64,000 nucleotides of DNA from Hyphomicrobiales bacterium. GTDB lineage: Bacteria; Pseudomonadota; Alphaproteobacteria; Rhizobiales; Beijerinckiaceae. Numbering within the stretch: the stretch's first letter is position 1; the number at the start of each line of letters is the position of its first letter. Location: contig CAKNFP010000002.1 in NCBI GenBank assembly GCA_930633525.1, positions 1,736,001 to 1,800,000 on the forward strand, given 5' to 3'. A model generated the notes under the pieces. It searched no databases. It saw nothing but the letters and a program-made list of their open reading frames with translations, and was not told where the DNA came from. The position numbers and the translations under genes were made by a program. This document shows positions 59,814 through 64,000 of the stretch, one piece after another.

Positions 59814-60656
59814 TCAACTGGCGGTGAAGGGGATACCCTCAAGGCTGTCCGGGAATTTGTGGACTGGAACCTTCATCCACTTGTCATAGACCTTCTGGAG
59901 TTCGCCATTGGCCTTGATCTTGTCGATGAATGTATTGAGCGCGGCATTGATTTCCTTCTCACCGAGCCGGGTGCAAGCGCCGTTGTAAAGGTTCTGGAAT
60001 TCGAGCTTGTTTTCGAACTCGCCGGGCCGCGCCTGCTCGATGCGCTGGAGATAGAAGATATTGCCGCCGAGCGCCTGAACCTGACCCGAGACAAGGGCCT
60101 GGATGGAGGGCGCGTCGCCATCATAGCGTCTGATGACGGTGTTGGCGGGCGCATTCTTGGTGACCTGCGTGTCCTGCGCGGCGCCCTTGGCCACGCCGAT
60201 GGTGAAATTGCCCATGTCGGCATTGGTCTTGATCTGGGCCGACTTGGGCCCGACCAGGACGATTGTGTTGGCGACATAGGGTTTCGAGAACTGCACGGCC
60301 TTGGCGCGCTCCGGCAGCATGGCCATCGTCGCGAAGAGAACGTCGACCCGCCCCGTCGTAAGGGCAGGTATGCGATTGTTCACTTCCAGTGGCACGAACT
60401 CGACCGGGACGCCGAGCTCCTTGCCGAAGAGTTCGGCGATGTCAGCATCGAGGCCCTCCTGCTTGCCGGCACTGTTGACGAACCCCCAGGGTGGATTGTC
60501 GCCCTGGATGCCGACGATCAGCTTGCCGCGTTTCTTGATTTCCTCGGTGGTAATGGCCCAGGCCGGTTGCGTGATCAATGCAGGCGCAGCCAGCGCGAGC
60601 GCCCCGCCCAGCAACACATCGCGACGATTCAGGCTGTATTTTTTCATCTCTGTCAT
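59814..60656 (-). CDS. Polar amino-acid-type ABC transporter substrate-binding protein (family 3)
   Basis: A 280-residue periplasmic binding protein. The N-terminus [20 protein letters not shown] has a twin-arginine-like signal, ending near QPAWA (about residue 33). The mature part has the family-3 core: [68 protein letters not shown] and a late [25 protein letters not shown] site precedes the ATG at 60656. Amino-acid-type importers can carry organic acids; with quinate/shikimate enzymes downstream the ligand may be such an acid. Confidence 0.9.
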   Translation of the reverse strand: MTEMKKYSLNRRDVLLGGALALAAPALITQPAWAITTEEIKKRGKLIVGIQGDNPPWGFVNSAGKQEGLDADIAELFGKELGVPVEFVPLEVNNRIPALTTGRVDVLFATMAMLPERAKAVQFSKPYVANTIVLVGPKSAQIKTNADMGNFTIGVAKGAAQDTQVTKNAPANTVIRRYDGDAPSIQALVSGQVQALGGNIFYLQRIEQARPGEFENKLEFQNLYNGACTRLGEKEINAALNTFIDKIKANGELQKVYDKWMKVPVHKFPDSLEGIPFTAS

Positions 60657-60717
60657 GACCGTTTCTCCCTCTCTTGAACCTGGCTTTTTTGCCATTCACG
60701 TGATGCCGTTGACACAT

Positions 60718-61359
60718 TCACCGCGTCGCGACAGCCAGCTGCCGCTCGAGCCGCGCGCCAGCAAGTGACAATGGCCAGCACATCAGGAAATAAAGCGCTC
60801 CAACGATACCGAATACAAGTATTGGCTGAAATATCTGATTTGATATAATGTTTCCGGCCCGCGTTAATTCGAGAAACCCGACAATCGAGGCCAGAGATGT
60901 TCCTTTGATCAGCTGGACCAGAAAGCCGATTGTGGCGGGCAGTGAAATGCGCAGGGCCTGCGGCAGGATTACGTCCTTCATGCGCGATACATAGCTTAGG
61001 CTCAGCGCCTTGGCCGCCTCCGTCTGGCCCTTGGGCACGGCGTCGATGGAACCGCGCCAGATCTCGCCGAGATAGGCGCTGGCGTGCAAGGTGAAACCGA
61101 TCGCGACGGCGATCCAGGCATCGAGCTTCAGTCCGATAAGCGCCAGGCCATAGTAGACGACGAAGAGCTGCATCAGAAGAGGTGTTCCCTGGAAAACAGC
61201 GATATATCCCGCCGTCGTGCGCTCCAACCAGGGCCGGCCCGAGGTGCGTGCCAGCGCGACCCCCAGTCCGGTCATGCCTCCACCGGCGAAGCCAACCGCC
61301 GACAGCAGCACTGTCCATTTCAGCCCGATCAGGAGGAAGATGAACTCGCTTTGTCCCAT
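60718..61359 (-). CDS. Polar amino-acid-type ABC transporter permease
   Basis: A 213-residue inner-membrane protein of the HisMQ/GlnP kind with about five helices. It has the family motifs FQGTPLLMQLFVVYYGLALI, SAYLGEIWRGSIDAVPKGQTEAAKALS (coupling EAA region) and LPQALRISLPATIGFLVQLIKGTSLASIVGFLEL. It lies 61 bp before the binding-protein gene and 10 bp after the second permease gene. Confidence 0.92.
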   Translation of the reverse strand: MGQSEFIFLLIGLKWTVLLSAVGFAGGGMTGLGVALARTSGRPWLERTTAGYIAVFQGTPLLMQLFVVYYGLALIGLKLDAWIAVAIGFTLHASAYLGEIWRGSIDAVPKGQTEAAKALSLSYVSRMKDVILPQALRISLPATIGFLVQLIKGTSLASIVGFLELTRAGNIISNQIFQPILVFGIVGALYFLMCWPLSLAGARLERQLAVATR

Positions 61360-61369
61360 CCCGCATCCC

Positions 61370-62038
61370 TCACTTGACCGGGTAGCTGAAGTAGTGCGCA
61401 GATATCATGCCGAACATCCGCATCAACAGCCACGACATGACGAGGTAGCAAAGAGTCACAACCCCGTAGACTTCGAAACTTCGAAAGCTGTTAGACTCGA
61501 TCTGCTGGGCAACCGAAGTCAGCTCATATGCCGATATGGCCGACGCAATACTTGTCGTCAGCGTGAGAAGTATGAACTGGCTGGTGAGGGATGGGAAAAT
61601 CGCACGGAGGGCCGGCTTCAACACGATCAGCCGGAAGACTTGCGCCTTATGCAGGCCGAGCGCCAACCCGGCTTCGATCTGTCCCTTGCTAATGGATTGC
61701 ACGCCACCCCGGATGATCTCAATTGCATAGGCGCCGCCGTTAATTCCAAGAGCGATAATCGCTGTGGGCGTGGGATCGAGGCGCAGTCCGGCCAGCGGCA
61801 ACGCGAAATAAATGAAGTAGATCTGCACCAGAAACGGCGTATTGCGTATCAGCTCAACGAAGGAAATGACCAGCCAGCGGAGCGGTTTAACGTGCGATTC
61901 TCGCAGGACGACCCCGCCGATACCAATAATGATTGCGAGTACCATCCCGCCGAGGGCGAGCCAGAGCGTTCCAAGGCACGCGATCAAGAGGTTAGGCAGG
62001 CCCTCGATGACAGGGGTGAAATCGAGCTGATAGTTCAT
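61370..62038 (-). CDS. Polar amino-acid-type ABC transporter permease
   Basis: A 222-residue permease, the first gene of the catabolic operon. It has the coupling motif NGGAYAIEIIRGGVQSISKG then QIEAGLALGLHKAQVFRLIV, and helices such as LIACLGTLWLALGGMVLAII. The ATG at 62038 (MNYQLDFTP) follows GAGGGGAG at 5 bp; the upstream frame to 62080 lacks support. It pairs with the 213-residue permease. Divergent from the TetR gene across a 205-bp region that contains a long dyad. Confidence 0.92.
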   Translation of the reverse strand: MNYQLDFTPVIEGLPNLLIACLGTLWLALGGMVLAIIIGIGGVVLRESHVKPLRWLVISFVELIRNTPFLVQIYFIYFALPLAGLRLDPTPTAIIALGINGGAYAIEIIRGGVQSISKGQIEAGLALGLHKAQVFRLIVLKPALRAIFPSLTSQFILLTLTTSIASAISAYELTSVAQQIESNSFRSFEVYGVVTLCYLVMSWLLMRMFGMISAHYFSYPVK

Positions 62039-62150
62039 TCGTCTCCCCTCGCTGCCGACCTTCTTTTTGGGTCGATCCAATCTGTTCCCGTCGCGCCGTT
62101 CTGTCGCGGCTCCAGCTACTTCGGTGCGAACCCTTAGGCCATGGACATTA

Positions 62151-62201
62151 ATTGTACGATCTGGTTCAATTGGTCAAGTGAAATTAACCGTTTCGTTCAA
62201 T
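62151..62201. promoter_or_regulatory. Long imperfect dyad between the catabolic operon and the TetR gene
   Basis: The left arm (62151-62171, beginning ATTGTACGATCTGGTT) and the right arm (62182-62201, AATTAACCGTTTCGTTCAAT) are inverted repeats that match in about 16 positions with one single-base bulge, around a 10-bp centre. The motif GTTCAAT occurs twice in direct orientation within it. Position in the divergent region 43 bp before the TetR start suggests a TetR operator. Confidence 0.5.
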
Positions 62202-62243
62202 CGAGCCTCATGTCCGAGAGAGTGACGGTTTGAAAGGAGTGTC

Positions 62244-62918
62244 ATGAATCGCGTTGCTACGTCCCGGCCATCGCGGATCAAGGGTGGTAAGAAGTCCGCT
62301 AGCTGGACGCAGGATCCCGAGGGGGTCAGGCAGGGTATTCTGGCAGTCGCCCGCGAGGAGTTCGTCGAATACGGGCTGAGCGGCGCGCGTGTCGATGAAA
62401 TCGCGGCCAAGACAGTCACCAGCAAGAGAATGATCTACTACTATTTCGGAGATAAGGAGGGGCTCTACCAGGCGGTTCTCGAGGAGGCCTACGATCGTAT
62501 TCGCAGGTTTGAACGCAGCCTGGATCTTGCGGCCTTGCCCCCCCTGGAGGCCATTGCCACGCTTGCCGGCTTCACATTCGACTATCACGCCGACAACCCG
62601 GATTTTGTCCGTCTTGTTATGGTGGAGAATATTCATCACGCCCGACATCTGAAGGGCTCCTCCAAGATCAGCGATCTCAACATGTCCGCAATCGATATGA
62701 TACGCGAGATATACGATCGTGGATTAGCCAGTGGCATATTCCGGGAAGGGCTTGACCCGATTGATATTCACCTGACGATCAGTGCGCTGAGCTTTTATAA
62801 CGTGTCGAACCGCGCGACGATCCAGCAAGTATTCGGCCACGACATGGCAGATCCTGCCGCACGCGCTCGCCGACGAAGCAGCACGGTCGACACGGTCCTC
62901 CGCATGCTCTGTCGTTGA
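62244..62918 (+). CDS. TetR-family transcriptional regulator
   Basis: A 224-residue regulator. After a basic leader (SRPSRIKGGKK) the TetR HTH covers about residues 28-75 (ILAVAREEFVEYGLSGARVD, KRMIYYYFGDKEGLYQAV). The ligand domain follows, with TLAGFTFDYHADNPDFVRLV and an AARARRRSS tail. The ligand domain resembles the TetR_C group often tied to degradation operons. A good AAGGAG site precedes the ATG. It is divergent from the quinate/shikimate-type operon and presumably represses it; the long dyad at 62151-62201 is the likely site. Confidence 0.9.
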   Translation: MNRVATSRPSRIKGGKKSASWTQDPEGVRQGILAVAREEFVEYGLSGARVDEIAAKTVTSKRMIYYYFGDKEGLYQAVLEEAYDRIRRFERSLDLAALPPLEAIATLAGFTFDYHADNPDFVRLVMVENIHHARHLKGSSKISDLNMSAIDMIREIYDRGLASGIFREGLDPIDIHLTISALSFYNVSNRATIQQVFGHDMADPAARARRRSSTVDTVLRMLCR

Positions 62919-62980
62919 TCGTGTTTCGGCGCGCCGGAGCAAGCCGAGGCGTGACAGCCATGACCCTTGATCGGGGCCTG

Positions 62981-63424
62981 CTATCTCTGCGATATCAGGC
63001 TGGCGACGGCTCGTAGAGCAAGCTCGTAACCCGTTGCACCGAGGCCAATGATTACGCCAGTCGCAGTGCGGGAGATCAGTGAATTGTGATAGATGCTCTC
63101 ACGAGCGTGGATGTTCGATATATGTATTTCGATTTTTGGCTTGTCAAATGTCTTGAGGGCGTCAAGCAGCGCAATGGACGTGAATGTATAAGCAGCAGGA
63201 TTAATGACGATTCCGCAAGCCCTACTCCGTGCTTCGTGAACGTTCTCGATAAGTTCGCCTTCAAAATTCGTTTGCCGGAAATCGACCTGGAGGCCAAGCT
63301 TCTCCGCTGTTTTGTCACAGCGTTCGCGAATGTCCGCAAGTGTATCTTTGCCATAGATCGCCGGCTCGCGATCTCCCAGCAAGTTGAGATTCGGCCCATT
63401 AAGGACATAGACGACGTTGTTCAT
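62981..63424 (-). CDS. aroQ: Type II 3-dehydroquinate dehydratase (second copy)
   Basis: A 147-residue type II dehydroquinase. Conserved parts are NLNLLGDREPAIYGKDTLAD (Arg/Tyr), RQTNFEGELIENVHEA, INPAAYTFTSIALLDAL (Asn), EIHISNIHARESIYHNS (His) and GLGATGYELALRAV. It resembles but is clearly not identical to the copy at 58538-58987; for example GAFTHTS there is AAYTFTS here. It stands outside the eight-gene operon, divergent from a GntR gene, so it may belong to another regulon extending past the right edge. Its own start codon is at 63424. Confidence 0.94.
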   Translation of the reverse strand: MNNVVYVLNGPNLNLLGDREPAIYGKDTLADIRERCDKTAEKLGLQVDFRQTNFEGELIENVHEARSRACGIVINPAAYTFTSIALLDALKTFDKPKIEIHISNIHARESIYHNSLISRTATGVIIGLGATGYELALRAVASLISQR

Positions 63425-63571
63425 GGTGTGTTTCGGTGACGGCTCTGGGATCGAGCGATCGGACGTGTCGAAATGTCAGCGCGGCGCATGCACGCGGCGG
63501 TCGCCGATCCCCATGAGGGATCTTCATCAAACCATAAGTCGAGCGGCCGCTCAGATCAACTGTTAAAAATA

Positions 63572-63607
63572 ATATCATCGGTGATTTTTTATATCATCTG
63601 ATGATAT
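63572..63607. promoter_or_regulatory. Tandem palindromic operator before the terminal GntR gene
   Basis: ATATCATC-T-GATGATAT (63591-63607) is a perfect dyad of 8-bp arms around one base. A related half-conserved copy, ATATCATC-G-GTGATTTT, lies 19 bp upstream (63572-63588; its second arm matches in 5 of 8). They sit about 60-80 bp before the GntR start at 63669 in the region divergent from aroQ. Probable operator of that GntR protein. Confidence 0.6.
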
Positions 63608-63668
63608 ATGGACTTGGCTTGATGGATGGCGCCCAGTAAGCCATCGGTGGGTGAGATGGACCAAAGCC

Positions 63669-64000
63669 ATGACTGATACGGTACCGGACACGTCGGGCGA
63701 GGATGTCGCAGTCGCTTCGGCCGGCGAGCAGGCCTACGCCCGTATTCGCGCTGATATCGTCTTTGGGCGCCTGAAGCCCGCGCAGCGTTTGACGCTCGAG
63801 AAATTACGCCCCGCCTATGGGGTGGGGATCAGTACTTTGCGGGAAATTCTGAGCCGGCTCGCCCCGGAAGGGCTGGTGATCGCGGAGGGACAGCGGGGCT
63901 TTCAGGTGGCTCCATGTTCGGCGGAAGATCTCAGAGAGATCGCGGCATTGCGGCTTCTGATCGAGAAACATGCTCTCGCCCAGTCTTTTCAGGCGGGGGA
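63669..64000 (+). CDS. GntR-family transcriptional regulator (N-terminal part, cut by the window)
   Basis: The first 110 codons are in the window. After an acidic leader the winged helix reads EQAYARIRADIVFGRLKPAQ then RLTLEKLRPAYGVGISTLRE and ILSRLAPEGLV, the standard GntR DNA-binding domain. The start of an FCD domain follows (DLREIAALRLLIEKHALAQS). It has its own upstream palindromes and is divergent from the second aroQ, which it may control. The rest lies beyond the right edge. Confidence 0.88.
   Translation, partial: MTDTVPDTSGEDVAVASAGEQAYARIRADIVFGRLKPAQRLTLEKLRPAYGVGISTLREILSRLAPEGLVIAEGQRGFQVAPCSAEDLREIAALRLLIEKHALAQSFQAG

Noticed and set aside
1..64000. CRISPR arrays, tRNA or rRNA genes, insertion sequences
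   Set aside because: I looked for regularly spaced repeats, transposase motifs and terminal inverted repeats and saw none; tRNA detection by eye is limited.

Overview
The window is high-GC, gene-dense DNA whose genes follow the pattern of an alphaproteobacterium, most likely a member of the Hyphomicrobiales (Rhizobiales). The signs are at least six GntR-type regulators (five with a visible FCD ligand domain), five ABC-transporter cassettes of different families, enolase-superfamily sugar-acid dehydratases and RraA-type aldolases. That placement is an inference from gene content and codon usage, not from a marker gene. I saw no rRNA, tRNA, transposase, integrase or CRISPR array.

Layout. (1) 1-7.0 kb: a thiamine-diphosphate enzyme (cut by the left edge) and a class III aminotransferase; a GntR regulator; a polyamine-type ABC cassette without a binding protein; and an M81 (MlrC-like) protein. 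(2) 7.1-12.5 kb: a MalEFGK/Ugp-type sugar cassette, with an SDR dehydrogenase divergent from it. (3) 12.5-24.1 kb, sugar-acid locus A: FadR-like regulator, DppABCDF-type transporter, SDR, glucarate-dehydratase-like enzyme, RraA-like aldolase, uronate-dehydrogenase-like epimerase and a protein with an internally duplicated helix-turn-helix. (4) 24.3-40.9 kb: six co-directional genes for uncharacterised, mostly very large proteins (630, 1857, 1101, 1127, 405 and about 338 aa). This is the least explained part of the window and the best candidate for an undescribed system. (5) 41.2-42.6 kb: an orphan multi-pass membrane protein. (6) 42.6-52.4 kb, sugar-acid locus B: DppA, DppB and DppC homologues without ATPases, a second glucarate-dehydratase-like enzyme, an Ldh_2-type dehydrogenase, a GntR regulator and an epimerase, with an RraA-like protein and an FMN 2-hydroxyacid oxidase divergent. 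(7) 52.5-54.7 kb: an unusual GntR regulator with two winged-helix domains, divergent from a zinc alcohol dehydrogenase. (8) 54.7-62.9 kb: a quinate/shikimate-type catabolic operon (amino-acid-type ABC transporter, AroQ, Gfo/Idh/MocA oxidoreductase, AroE, 3-dehydroshikimate-dehydratase/HPPD-like fusion) divergent from a TetR regulator. (9) 63.0-64.0 kb: a second AroQ and the start of another GntR regulator.

How it fits together. Most of the window takes up and oxidises plant-derived acids. Loci A and B look like parallel routes: import, oxidation of a uronate or aldose, dehydration by an enolase-superfamily enzyme, and cleavage by an RraA-type aldolase. The aromatic-precursor operon would convert quinate/shikimate intermediates to protocatechuate. 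Five regulatory regions next to GntR genes carry distinct short palindromes, and in several the palindrome overlaps a predicted -10 box. This gives testable regulator-operator pairs read directly from the sequence.
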